A stretch of DNA of 29,480 nucleotides, taken from positions 1 through 29,480 of the forward strand of contig JAWQRM010000131.1 of assembly GCA_033557675.1 (NCBI GenBank), read 5' to 3'. The position numbers and the translations under genes were made by a program. The notes under the pieces were generated by a model. That model was not told where the DNA came from, searched no databases, and saw nothing but the letters and a program-made list of their open reading frames with translations. The DNA is from Coptodactyla brooksi (lineage: Eukaryota > Arthropoda > Insecta > Coleoptera > Scarabaeidae). Below are positions 10,495-20,978 of this stretch, in pieces. Every line of letters starts with the position of its first letter. The stretch's first letter is position 1.

Positions 10495-10677
10495 CTAGAT
10501 TCTAAAATATCTAGTTTTAGCTAGCAAATTTATAAATGTGCATCTGCTCATCCAAAATGGAAGATATGCCAAAACCGAAAAGTTTATTTGCTTAATGCAC
10601 GTTTTGCTGCCCATGTCAGCATTTGCCTTCTCGTTTCTGATGATGCCGACTTGGTTAGCGAAATGCACGATGAGCAA
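10495..10677 (-). pseudogene. possible RNase H fragment of a LINE
   Basis: The minus-strand translation contains HFANQVGIIRNEKANADMGSKT, which resembles the conserved end of retrotransposon RNase H domains (SHVGIxGNExADxxAK). A similar but more decayed piece (HFTNQVSIIRSNE) lies on the minus strand near 15270-15340. The match is short and was judged by eye. Confidence 0.35.
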
Positions 10678-10868
10678 CTAAATTTTTCGGTTTTGGTGTA
10701 GTGGTGTCATTGTTCAACTTTGTCAATATTCCTTTGTGTAATAGCAAGCTTTCATTCATACCATTTTCTTCTTGAACTAATGCTGAACTAAATTTGTTCC
10801 GTAAATATTCAATACCTCACCTATTTTTTGCAACTTTGGACACGGATGTGACTTGATTGAATGTAGAA

Positions 10869-12317
10869 TTAACCCTGCTGTGCTCCTCAAGACAATATGA
10901 CACGAAACGGATTTTCAGGTTCTATAACTTTGTCATTTTTCATTATTTGTTTCCAAGATTTTGTGACTGTTTGCTGGTGTGTAAAGTATAATATTGTCAA
11001 ATAGTTTTTACAAGAATTATTATTAAATTTTTTTAAACAAGATTGTTATGTATATAACCCTCGGGTCATGACCCAAAACTATTTAGATTTATTTGACTTT
11101 AGGCAATTTTATTTTTAACCTTATTTATATGAATACTATAAGCGTACTATAACTACATAGCAACCAACAAGATTATGCATTCATACTGGTCGAATATGGA
11201 AGTCTGTGCATGCATGCTAAGATATTATATAAATAGGGATTGCACACTTCAGTTTCTTTATATACAGTGTTCTATAAGCATCATCATAAATAATGATCTG
11301 ATAAAGAAACAGCAGAGATAGATGCATCCGACGATGAAGATATATCTGAGGCTGAAAATCCTACCAGCGATGATACCGATCATGAGAAATCCGAAGCAGA
11401 CTATGATTCATCAGATAATGATGTAGTGCAAACAAATACTGTGATTCCTGTGCAGTTAGTACAGTCAAAAGACAAAGTTATATCTTGGATGTTAGAACCT
11501 TTCCCCTAAAGTGGATGAGCATTTATGCAAAATATAATAAAAATTACTCCTGGTCCAACTAGGTATGCCCTATCCAGAGTGAAGGATATTCTATCTGCCT
11601 TTCAACTTATTATGAACCCTACATTTGAAAGTATTGTGTTGAAAACGAGCCATATTGAAGGTGGAGGAGTATTCGGATAGGAATGGGAAGATCTGGATAA
11701 TATTATGACACAAGCATATACAGGATTATTGTTATTGGCAGGAGTTTATAAATCACACCGCGAATCAACAAAAAGTTTGTGGGATGCAGAAACCGGTAGA
11801 CCTATTTTTCGCGTTTTGACGATAAAGTCAATCGTCAACAAAGGAGAGCAAGTGACAAATTAGCCCCTATAAGAGAGTTTTGGTACAAGTGGGTAGAAAT
11901 TGCGCCTAAATTGTACAAAGTAGGTGATAATGCTAAGGTGTTGACGAACAACCTGTTGGCTTCAGAGGACGCTGTCCTTTCAAACAGTATATTCCCAGCA
12001 AGCCAGCAAAATGTGGACTCTGTGTGGTAGTTGCCACACCACGAAAGCTCAATGTGAAGCGTCACAAAAAAATCATGGGATGCGAATAGTTTTAGACCTA
12101 ACACATGAACTCGGAAGACAAAATGTTACATGTGATAATTTTTTCACGTCCAAAAAATTAGTCCTGCTTTTTATTTTACCAAAGATATCACAATTGTGTC
12201 ATATGTACTGTAATAAAATCACAATATATTAATTTCGAGCTATTCCTCCTGTACCTGCATATATCAGGTCACCATGACCCGAAGGATTACAAGTGTATAG
12301 TAAAACAGCAGGGTTAA
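10869..12317 (+). mobile_element. piggyBac element with TTAA ends, inactive
   Basis: The element is bounded by TTAA (10869-10872 and 12314-12317) with short terminal inverted repeats (CCCTGCTGT on both ends read inward). Inner inverted repeats lie at 11059-11074 (CCTCGGGTCATGACCC) and 12267-12285 (reverse complement CCTTCGGGTCATGGTGACC). The transposase on the plus strand is broken by stops and frameshifts. Recognisable parts are an acidic N-terminus (11325-11450), RFDDK-like and FWYKWVEIAP (about 11815-11900), VDEQPVGFRGRCPFKQYIPS with its catalytic Asp (about 11938-11995), and VTCDNFFTS with the second catalytic Asp near 12130. The C-terminal third is missing. Confidence 0.9.
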
Positions 12318-12570
12318 AAAAATTGTACATTCAATCAAGACTTGAAAAGATTGGAATACAAATTGATTGACGCTTTGATCAGTACCATTCTTGTTCAGGT
12401 AAATTCATTACACTCTACAGTAACAATGTACCTATAACAATTCTCATTACTTCTTTACTCACATTTGCCCATTTCTTTGATTTAGTATATGTATTATTAG
12501 ACAGTTTGGTTACTTCCTGACTTGCACATTTACTGGTTTCAGTTACGAGAATACGAATCAAAATATTTAA

Positions 12571-12789
12571 AAATTCCTAAGTGGTGTTGCATTTTTATCT
12601 ACATTTATCTTTACTCCCGAAGTTGCAGAAAAAAAGAAAGCTGGTGAAAATTATATGCAATGCGATAATGGTATGACCCACGAAAATGTGTACAAAAAGT
12701 TCAACGTGATATCTACCTTGTCCGTGGTTGGAGGGTTATACATTGACATCTGGCTTTCCCTTGAAATTAGCAAAGGACATACTTTCTGA
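12571..12789 (+). pseudogene. orphan ORF fragment, possibly TMEM205/DUF4149-like C-terminus
   Basis: An open stretch of 72 codons without a proper start reads KFLSGVAFLSTFIFTPEVAE, a polar segment, then VYKKFNVISTLSVVGGLYID and WLSLEISKGH to a TGA stop. A Pro-Glu-rich linker between hydrophobic segments, and a final hydrophobic helix after a KF/YKKF turn, recall the end of TMEM205-family (DUF4149) proteins. The resemblance is weak and from memory. It lies antisense inside the last TSG101 intron and looks like a truncated copy of a gene rather than a working exon. Confidence 0.3.
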
Positions 12790-13113
12790 ATTCTTTATAT
12801 AATTTTTTGTAGATTTTTAATTGGTTATTTCTAATATACTTAAAATGTCTGCCTTGATTTTGGTATATTAGTATATTAAATAATTTTTTTATATATTTAT
12901 GGAGTATTCCAATTATACAATCAATATTTATTATATTCATCTGCATATGTACATACATATTGTACGAATTTTAAGTGCATGTATTTTTTATGATTCATGC
13001 TCTATCATATTAAACCTTATTTTCAACTATAAATATTAATCACATGAAGATTTTGATTAATGTCCTTATCTTTATAACAAAATGAAGATCAAAATGTAAT
13101 AAATTTCACTTAC
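12790..13113. other. intron 6 of TSG101, acceptor-distal AT-rich DNA
   Basis: AT-rich intron sequence next to the exon 6 donor (GTAAGT at 13108-13113 on the minus strand). No feature recognised. Confidence 0.45.
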
Positions 13114-13247
13114 TGTTTATATAAAGGGGCAGTTGTGATAACAGCATCATCAACATCAATAGATTCTTGAGTATTCAACCGCTCGATTGCTTTATCTAGC
13201 TCTTGCTCCTTATCTTTTAGCACTGTTATATTTTTATCTAAATCATT
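13114..13247 (-). CDS. TSG101: TSG101, coding exon 6 (coiled coil, APLYKQ)
   Basis: This 134-nt exon encodes residues about 280-323, NDLDKNITVLKDKEQELDKA, then IDVDDAVITTAPLYKQ. It is the second half of the ESCRT-I stalk coiled coil followed by the conserved APLYKQ; the vertebrate PTAPLYKQ reads TTAPLYKQ here. It is flanked by an acceptor AG (13248-13249) and a GTAAGT donor. It joins exon 5 in phase 0 and exon 7 after two bases of a Gln codon. Confidence 0.94.
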
Positions 13248-13306
13248 CTGTAAAAACACGCCGAGGGTAAAATGGTCAACAATTACAATTATTAACAATT
13301 GTATAC

Positions 13307-13680
13307 CTTTTCTTTCTCTAGTCGATCCAAAATAGCTTGCAATTTAAGACTACCTTGTCTTAGTTCCTCTTGTGTTCTCTTCAATGTATCCAGTTCTGCT
13401 TGGTTCTGCTGGAATTCCTCTTTCATACGACGCATCAATTTTTCTTCTATCGCAGTCAGTAACGATTCCTTGATGTGTTCTTCTTTGATGGTACCAGCAC
13501 CAGTTATTACTGTCGAAGAAGTTGGTGGGTAAGCAGGAAAAGGTGTTGGAAAAGCGGGATATGGCGGATATCCACCGGTTGTTCCTTGTGGCATCATACC
13601 AGGGTAGCCTCCACCAGGTTGCGGATACGGAGCGTGTGTAGGGTACGGAGATTGTTGCATATACGTTGATCCAGAATAAG
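13307..13680 (-). CDS. TSG101: TSG101, coding exon 5 (Pro-rich linker and coiled coil)
   Basis: This 374-nt exon covers residues about 155-279. It begins with a Pro/Gly/Tyr-rich linker (YPTHAPYPQPGGGYPGM, later YPPYPAFPTPFPAYPP), as in other TSG101 proteins. It then enters the stalk helix at GTIKEEHIKESLLTAIEEKL, continuing RRMKEEFQQNQAELDTLKRT and ILDRLEKEK. The true 5' edge is the acceptor after TTTTATCAG (13681-13682); the upstream ATG that opens a longer reading frame lies in the intron. The donor is GTATAC at 13301-13306, a weaker match than GTAAGT. Confidence 0.94.
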
Positions 13681-13869
13681 CTGATAAAATAGTTAACATT
13701 ACTGCTCCAATTTTTTTATATTTTTGCTTAAACCTACGTAGATGATAGTTCTAATCTGTGAAAATAAGCAGGCTAAAAGCAGCACTGTGAAACTTGATCC
13801 AAGAAGCACAAATCTAATTAGTTAACATAGAAACGAAACAAAATACAACTTGGAATATTATGTATGTTA

Positions 13870-14760
13870 CACCGGGATACACTGAATCAAAAAATTGCAC
13901 GTACAATTCGTACGTGCAATTGAACGTCAGTATGTTGTAAAAAATTTAAAAAAAAATCGAAACGAAAACGCTGTCGGAAGAGGCAGGAATAAAGCTTTAA
14001 TAACCACAGAAAAGAGAACAATTATGCGAATGATTATAGCTGATCCAAAGATTAGAGCTTTAAATCTTGCTGTTAAACTTGAGAAAAGTGGTGGGCCATC
14101 GGCGAACCCCCAAATCATACGAAATTAATTGTACTTGAAAGGATATCGCGGTTATGTCTCTTGGAAAAAATCATTTATTTCAACCGAAAATGCATTGAAG
14201 CAATTAAAATATGCCAAAGACTATTTTAATCGACACGACGAGTTTGGAAGCAAGTTATTTTTGTGGACGAAAGTACATTTAATATATTTGGTACAGATGG
14301 TCGTCGATTTGTGTGAAAAAAGCAAAACACCGCAATGTCCAAGGAAAATTTGACACCTACTATGAAGCACGGTGATGTGAATGCCGTGGTATGGGGTGCC
14401 ATGGCGACAAACGGAGTTAGAAATATTGCTTTTGTTGAAAGTAGGATGGATAGGTTCCAATTTAATTTAAACGTCCATCTTAAACAACAATCTCAAATAA
14501 AGTGCAGAGAAATTGGGACTTGGGAATCAGTTCGTGTTTGTTCAAGATAATGATCCCAAGCATAAGTCTGAATTAATTTAAACAGGGTTGCTTTACAATT
14601 TCAAATCCACTCTGCCACGCCCGCCACAATCCCGAGATCTCAATACAATTGAGCGTTTGTCGAACTTGTTAGAGTGAAAAGTGAGACATCATGACATTAA
14701 CTCCAGGCAACAACCAAAAAAGATAAGTTTGGAAGAATGGGGCAACATACCACAAGAAAT
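13870..14760 (+). mobile_element. Tc1-like transposase relic
   Basis: Plus-strand fragments in several frames follow the order of a Tc1-type transposase. They include GRGRNKALITTEKRTIMRMI, an HTH with GYRGYVSWKKSFISTENALK, LTPTMKHGDVNAVVWGAMAT with VRNIAFVESRMDRFQF, FVQDNDPKHKSE (second catalytic Asp), LPRPPQSRDLNTIERL and ISLEEWGNIPQE. Stops and frameshifts make it inactive. Terminal repeats were not defined. A perfect 12-bp-arm palindrome lies at 13893-13921 near its 5' end. Confidence 0.85.
13893..13921. repeat. perfect palindrome, 12-bp arms
   Basis: AATTGCACGTAC, a 5-base spacer AATTC, then GTACGTGCAATT. It lies at the 5' end of the Tc1-like relic and may be part of its terminal structure. 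Confidence 0.85.
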
Positions 14761-15439
14761 GTAAGTATTATCCTCCTATCTTTATTAGTAGTGTTTTTGA
14801 ATTTAAAGTTTTCTAAACTTTCAAATGGATCCAAGAATCAATTATTAGTGTACGTTTTCTACACTAATTCTATAATTGTTGTTAAAAGCATATTTGGCCA
14901 TGCTGGATTTCTCCATGCGACTGTACTTTAAGTGAGCTAAATGCTCTTTAAACCTCGCTTATAAAGACCTAGTTTGACCAACCAATTTTGTTCCAACATA
15001 TTTACTCTGATTTTCAGATTACCTAACAGTACACTAACACTACTAAAATGATGATTCTTATATAATTATGTGCAGTGAAACAATTACATGGTGCACAGAA
15101 AAATATCCAACTTAAACTGTGCCCATATATAAACTGTCCAACTTATAAAACGTAAAGGGAGATAGATCACAAAATTATAATCATACATACAAATGCGTTT
15201 ATTTATGAAAATAATAAATGATTAGGGCAAATATTTTAAAATATTTACTTATGTGCCCCTTTCATCGCTTAACCGTCTTTCATTGCTCCTGATTATACTA
15301 ACTTGGTTAGTGAAATGTGCGTTAAGCATGTATTCTCCAATTTTGTGACAATTGCTTAAACTTTGTTATGAAGCTGAAGGTCAACACAGCTTTAGATGCT
15401 TCCTCGTTACTTAATATAGGTGGAATGTTCTGGAATGAA
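14761..15439. other. TSG101 intron, little recognisable
   Basis: AT-rich intron DNA between the Tc1-like and Tigger relics. Apart from the faint minus-strand RNase H-like trace near 15270-15340 (HFTNQVSIIRSNE), no feature was recognised. Confidence 0.4.
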
Positions 15440-16510
15440 TGTTAAATCTTTTAGTCAATTTAAGGGTGTTTTGTCTTCCTCATTACACAGCACTTCCATC
15501 AAAAAATCAGCAAGTTTAAAAGACTTTTGGCTTGTACACTCCCTTCCATACATTATCGATCCATCTTATCCCATCCAATCTTTGCGCTAATGCACAATTC
15601 AGCATTTGCGATGAGATATTGTAACTTTTTTTTTCTGTAGGCCCCTTTGATATTTTGTATAATTCCTCAATCTAACGTCTGCAGTTACATCCGAAAAAGT
15701 TAATGTAAGTGTGTATTAAATCTGAAGCATTGCCTATCAGAAGAAGCATTTCCTTTTATTTAATAATTTTCATCAATTTTAAAAAATAATTTCATCCGGG
15801 TCTTTTCTATTCGAATGCCAATTTACAGGTAAAGTTGTCAGGTTGACACCATTTCTATTAAAAATTGTCGGGTGTGCAGCATTTTCAGTATCTAAAGGTT
15901 TCAGTTTTTTACCCAATGCATTACAACACAAAAGAACACTTAATCTTTTTTTACCATCTTTCCAACTTTACAAGGATTCCCCCCCAATACTTTCAGTTGG
16001 CATTTGTCGATGAAAAGGTCCTGTCTCAGCGGTGTTAAATTGTCTATATGGCTCGTAATTTTGGAAAATTACTTTAATTTCCCTTTCCAGCCCGAAACAG
16101 CCATTAAATCTACGTCTACTGTCTCCTCGAATAAAATCTGAAAAGTGATCTTATTTCTTTGTAAAAGTGATTCTAGTCATCCATTAAATCTCCATTAAAA
16201 TATGGAAATTTACCATATTTAATTATGTAGCTACTTTGTTAACCTTGGTTAGCAACATCAGATTTAATTGCTTGATATTTAAAAAAATCGAATACTTTTT
16301 AATGATCTCATTTTTCCTTTTTCACATCTTGCGTTTTCGTCCATCACTACAGACGTCACTACACAGTTTTATTAAATTGTCTTTATTTTTCATAATGTCT
16401 TCAATTGTAGACCTGGAAATACCTAATTTTAGGCACAATACCAGTCGACTCTGTTCTTTCTTGTTGTCTAGGGTCAGTTCGTTTAAGTTTTGTAGCCGTT
16501 ATCAGCAGAT
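15440..16510 (-). mobile_element. pogo/Tigger transposase relic
   Basis: On the minus strand, from 16500 down, a CENP-B-type HTH is visible (LCLKLGISRSTIEDIMKNK, then CSDVCSDGRKRKM). Further on come fragments of the DDE_1 domain: TGLFHRQMPTESIGGE, KRLSVLLCCNALGKKLKP, LTTLPVNWHSNRKD and LLIGNASDLIHTYINFFG. In the last block the usual catalytic Asp (DNA-x-x-H in active relatives) reads Gly. Frameshifts and stops are frequent, so this is an old inactive copy. Terminal repeats were not found. Confidence 0.78.
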
Positions 16511-17474
16511 AAGTAGATAAACATGCATATTCTATCATATCAATAGCACATATATGTCTGTAAAATATGTATTTAACTTTGATTTTGATGAAAAAGGTAG
16601 ATACTCATTAACACTGTGCCTGGCAAAGATTTGTCAATAAAAGTTCATGAGACCTTGACATTTTTATTTCTAATAATAGAATATGTGTGTATATATATAT
16701 ATAAGTTCCAAGGCTATTGTGGAATCATTTATATTTACATACTCGTCTCCCCAGCAAAATGTATGTTAAAAAGTAGTGTCGGAATATAAACATCTCATAA
16801 GTTTTCGTTGACAAGTATTTATAATTCTTGAGGAAAACAACAAACTCTCAGACTCGACTTTAGTTCAGTTTAAGCAAAACAATTTTAGAATATTTTTCAC
16901 CACAGACGAAATTAAATGGTTCCAATGCAAGCAAGCCAGTCACATAGCAAATAAATGCCCCTTAAACATAGAAAACACGGAAGAAGGAGAAGCAGAAGAA
17001 AACGCTACAGAGAACAACAGATCATTGGAAGATAATAGGCCTCTTGAAGAACATCATAAGGAAGAGACAGTAACTGCTCAAGTTGATAGAAGTTTAGTTT
17101 CCAAGTTTACCAAAATTACTGTTCGAATCTGCAGATAATCGGGATCAAGTATTGGACAACAATACAGAAATTCCAAACACAACTACATCCAAATAACGTC
17201 CAGCATTGTTTCTATCGCCTTATCTTGAAACAAGAAGTATCACTAGTAGTGACAAATTTGAAATTCAAATAGACAGAAACCCAAGTACATCTGAGAATAT
17301 TGGGAAAGCACAATTTCAGTTTTTTAAACCAACTAGTAAAAAAAAATGAAGGAAGTGTCAGCTCAGAAGATGGTTCTACATTTTTGGAATTTGAAGAAGT
17401 TTTCAAAGAAGGCATTGAAGTTATGACATACGAAAGTTTCTGTGAATTTTTGAAGGAGGTTAGAGAAAAACAGA

Positions 17475-17640
17475 ATGGTCATCAGAAACAGAATGGTCAA
17501 CAGAATGATCTTCGCCATTCTCCTGACGAAGGTTTATTAGATAAACCGAAACATATGTCGAGAGTGAGATTTTAAACAATCTTGGTGTGGTTAAGGTGTT
17601 TATCAACTCCAATAAAAACAGAATGCTTTGTTGGTTGCTC
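17475..17640 (+). mobile_element. Penelope-like terminal segment inside the LINE relic
   Basis: The stretch CTGACGAAGGTTTATTAGAT through TTTTAAACAATCTTGGTGTG and GTTAAGGTGTTTATCAACTC aligns by eye with the terminal repeat of the Penelope-like composite at 25897-25990 (CTGAAGACGGTTTATTTGAT, GTTTTAAAACATTAGTATTG, TGGTTGAGGTTTTTGTTAG). The boundaries are not sharp. It was either inserted between ORF1 and ORF2 of the LINE or joined during a chimeric reverse transcription event. Confidence 0.55.
17516..17566 (+). ncRNA. hammerhead-ribozyme-like fold
   Basis: Read as RNA: stem I CAUUCUC (17516-17522) pairs with GAGAGUG (17560-17566), 7 bp with one G-U. The core CUGACGA is at 17523-17529. Stem II GGUUUAU (17531-17537) pairs perfectly with AUAAACC (17541-17547) around a UAG loop. 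GAAA is at 17548-17551. A minimal stem III (A-U and C-G around AUAU) leads to GUC at 17557-17559, the expected cleavage site of a type I hammerhead. Penelope-like elements are known to carry such ribozymes. One oddity is an unpaired A (17530) between the core and stem II, so activity is uncertain. Confidence 0.5.
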
Positions 17641-19317
17641 AAACGTTTAGGGAAGATATACACTAAATATATTACTGCGATTTACTTATTAGAATAATTA
17701 AAAAAAAAATTATAAAGTGACGGTCAGTACACTGATATGCTTAGCTCATCTCAAGAAGACACTAATTGCACCTTATCTTAAAATTATACAACTAATGTAT
17801 CGGATAAAAGTTCGTACTAAATAAAAAATTATAGAGTCACATTATGTTTAATGCTTTCTAAACAAATATTAAATTTATCCTAAATGGCAAACTTAAAATT
17901 AAAAATATTATGATGGAATGCTCAATCAGCAAAGTCCAAAAAAGCTAATTTAGAAAAACTTTAGAAAAACAATTTCATTTAGAGAGTATTTTGACTTGTG
18001 TAAGCCTTATGGCAGTAACATCAATAAAGATATTATTATTATAATATAAGCAGAGATGATAAAAGTGACGGCTATGGCGGTGTAGAGGTAAGTAAAATTA
18101 TGACGAAGAAGTAAAATTATGAAATATTCTCTTACCAAGTTTAGGTCAAAATTGAATAGTGTATAAATAATTGACGCATACCTTCCACAAATAAATGTAT
18201 CCTTTGTGGGTATATATAGACCAATTTAAGCTGAATTAAACACGGATTATATGTTCCTTTTTTCACAAATTCTTTCCTTGTGTATAATATGTGGGGACTT
18301 TAATACATACTCTATTCCCTAGGATCTTCAAGAATTAATAATGCAGGAAATGTTTTATTAAAAGCCATAGATTTGCGAGAATTATATATATTATTTTTTA
18401 GGCCAGATCACTGCAATTGACTTAACCATAGCTTCCCCCGAAGTGGCCATGACATTGAACTGGTGTCTATTAGAAGATTCATGTAGTTCGGATCATTTTC
18501 CCATTCTTAGAACAATGGAATCATATCCTTGCAAGAAATAGAAAATCGAACTAACAAAATTATTATTATATAAAAGTTACATTCAATTAGAATTTAATGC
18601 AAATGCACATTTTTATATAGCACAGAAAAAATGTGCATATCTGATGAACATGGTAGACAGGGCTGTTAGTGAGAATTTTAAAATAAAGAAACCAGTTAAA
18701 ATGAAAAACAAGGTCCCCTGTCATAGTGAGATGAAGAATGTTCTAAGGTAGTAGAGGAAAGAAGAAAAATGTTAAAACAATATAAAGAAGAACCTACTTT
18801 GGAAAATTATATTAAATGCCAAGAACCTTTTGCTATTTCTTTAAAAAAAAAAAGAACGAAATGGATGGAGAGAATTTTGGATAGAGAGAAATGGATGGAG
18901 ACACGCCAACTGGACATATATGGCAGACGATAAAGAAATTTAAGAGAATCCCAGTTAACAATACAGAATTTTACGATAGCTTGACCTCCTCCTTCTTAAT
19001 AAACAAAATAGTAAATGTAGAACCATTTAAACAAACCATTCGTTTATAAGAAATGCAAACCCTTTGTAATAAATGAATTAGATCAAGCTGTAAATATAAA
19101 GAAAGTAAATAAAAAGAAAGTACTCCAGGAATGGATAAAATTTCTTATCCAGTGCTACAATATTTACCGATGGAGGTTAAATTATTGTTACTATCAATAT
19201 ATAATGCAATATGGATAGAGGGTGCAGAATATCTTTATTATTTTGTCTATTAAAAACCTAAGAAAATTATCTTGTCTATTAAGACTAAATTAGAGTGGTG
19301 GATAGAGGAAAATAATA

Positions 19318-19341
19318 AATATATATATATATATATATATA
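19318..19341. repeat. (AT)n microsatellite
   Basis: A run of about eleven AT dinucleotides inside the LINE relic. A shorter (TA)n run occurs near 16688-16702. Confidence 0.9.
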
Positions 19342-19640
19342 AAACAATAAATATATGGGTACTATTTTCCTTGATATACAACAAGCATATACTACAGTAG
19401 ACCTGGATATATTGGAGGATAAATAAGTAAAGATGAATTTGCCGCATCAAATCGTGAGATATTATTAATATGTTTAGAGACCGTTCAGTTTATATTAGAA
19501 GAACCAGCTCATTGGACCCAGAAATGTATGTATGTATACAGTGGACTTTCACAAACAATTAGAGAATTATATTGCAAGGATCCAATATTGTTCGGATATA
19601 AAACATGCCGTACTGCCAGAATCCAAAAGAACTTGAATGT

Positions 19641-20208
19641 GTTGATAATATCCACGACAATCTTTAGTCATTAATTTTTATATAAAGCGTGTGATGACTG
19701 GGAAAGAATATACTTCAACTGTGCATATATGATGTAATATATATTGGCTATATGAACGATCAGGCTACAATCAATTTTTTTTTGTGAAATTACATCGATA
19801 TTATGCAAATACATCATATTAAGTTGTAATTCATTGTAACTATTATCTTAAAACGTATTTCCTTTAGGTGTAGGTAACTGCATATGTAGGTAAGTTCATC
19901 AAACAATAAAGATTCGTTTACGAGAAACTAAGCGTTTTCTAATGGTCCGTAGCTGTCACTTTTTTCGAAAAAACGTAAATATTGCGAAAACGGTTACAGC
20001 TAGGACCAGTTAAAATTGTTTAAGTGTAATTTGAAATTTTAAAAAGAATTCGAAAGTGGAATAATATACAAGGCATAATATTGAGGGCAATATACTAAAT
20101 CACCAAATTTTCAGAATTTTTCAGTCGAGTTTTCAAAATATCAATCACGGGCACTCATGGTGGAACACATGATTGGGCACCAGTCCCTATATATGAAACA
20201 CTCCCTAT
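19641..20208. other. TSG101 intron, no feature recognised
   Basis: AT-rich DNA between the LINE relic and the 2.9-kb inverted repeat. It may contain the unrecognised LINE 3' end. Confidence 0.4.
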
Positions 20209-20535
20209 ATTAATATTTATGTTTTTCGGGCTGTAGGGCTGTGTTCGATAGGAACTTTTTATTCCAAACGTTTCGTCTTCGTTTACGGAAGACATCATCA
20301 GTGAAATTGGTTTATATTTCTTTTTGATCTTCTCAGTTCTTGATCATTTAATGGAATCTTGATTGACTGGTTGACAGACAATTGACGTGTGACATCAGTT
20401 GATGGGTTTTTAGGGGAACAAGTGTTGAAAGGAGCCAGTAAGCTTACAGTTTTTAATTTTATCAGTTTACTTCTAGTGTTGTTAATAACTGGATGCCACA
20501 TTCTATGTAAAATACCTGACTCTTCTTTTTATTGA
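20209..20535 (-). repeat. left arm of a 2.9-kb inverted repeat
   Basis: About 325 bp that recur reverse-complemented at 22801-23119. On the minus strand it first encodes a residual ORF tail (for example RRSKRNINQFH followed by a stop near 20298), then a hammerhead-like CTGATGA...GAAA segment, and runs to the outer boundary at AATATTTATGTTTTTCGGGC. This order, an ORF end followed by a structured tail, is that of a retroelement 3' end, possibly Penelope-like. Confidence 0.72.
20270..20301 (-). ncRNA. hammerhead-like core in the left arm, incomplete
   Basis: On the minus strand: CTGATGA (20301-20295), one extra base, GTCTTC (20293-20288) paired perfectly with GAAGAC (20280-20275) around a 7-base loop, then GAAAC. 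No proper stem III with a GUC follows (GTTTGG instead), so this copy is unlikely to cleave. The corresponding place in the right arm (near 23024) has lost the core by deletion. Confidence 0.4.
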
Positions 20536-20567
20536 AGTTAGGTTGGTTTTTGTAAATTTCTATTGCT

Positions 20568-20850
20568 TCGAATAAACTAGAAGATGCACATCGTACATGA
20601 CTTTCTCTTACCTTGCCCCTGGTTTAAATATAAAAAAAAATGTGTAAAAAAGATTTCCATTCGTACCTGTCATCTTTTTCCAAAAATGTGTGATAACGCC
20701 CAAACGGTGAGATTTAGAATTGATGTGTGATGATTAAAATGGTCCTCGAATCTTACGAGGACTTCAAAAATACTGTAAAGTACAGGGTGTTCCATTTAAA
20801 AATCTGAAGTTGGATAGTTTTTAGAATAAACAGATATATAACACCTGTAT
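20568..20850 (+). repeat. direct repeat inside the inverted repeat, copy 1
   Basis: Starts near CATCGTACATGACTTTCTC and ends past GTTCCATTTAAAAATCTGAA. It matches 22054-22320 in the same orientation, 1.48 kb away. It includes an ACAGGGTGTTCCATTT motif of a type that recurs at transposon ends in insects. Confidence 0.75.
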
Positions 20851-20978
20851 ATATAAACCCATCTAAAACAAAAAGTAAATAAAACAGTGGCACTTTTATA
20901 TATGATTGAATGTCATATGTAACAGTTTAAGACCTGAGTACCTAATTCTATAGTTTGTTCACAACCCAGGCTTCTTAC

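Larger units (their letters stand above)
16895..19640 (+). mobile_element. degraded APE-type LINE (I/Jockey-like)
   Basis: Plus-strand remains appear in LINE order. ORF1 shows a zinc knuckle (FQCKQASHIANKCP-like, near 16920) and a C-terminal segment (FEEVFKEGIEVMTYESFCEF, 17395-17450). ORF2 begins near 17885 (MANLKLKI). Its endonuclease shows GDFN near 18292-18303 and SDHFPIL near 18486. RT traces are FVINELDQAVNIKKVNKKK near 19060, then PGMDKISYPVLQYLP in another frame, and the palm GTIFLDIQQAYTTVDLDIL near 19356 with FRDRSVYIR after it. Numerous stops and deletions. A Penelope-like tail with a hammerhead-like fold interrupts it at about 17475-17640. Confidence 0.8.

Noticed and set aside
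13475..13669. plus-strand ORF in TSG101 exon 5
   Set aside because: Antisense of the Pro-rich linker; its composition is explained by that repeat-like coding sequence.
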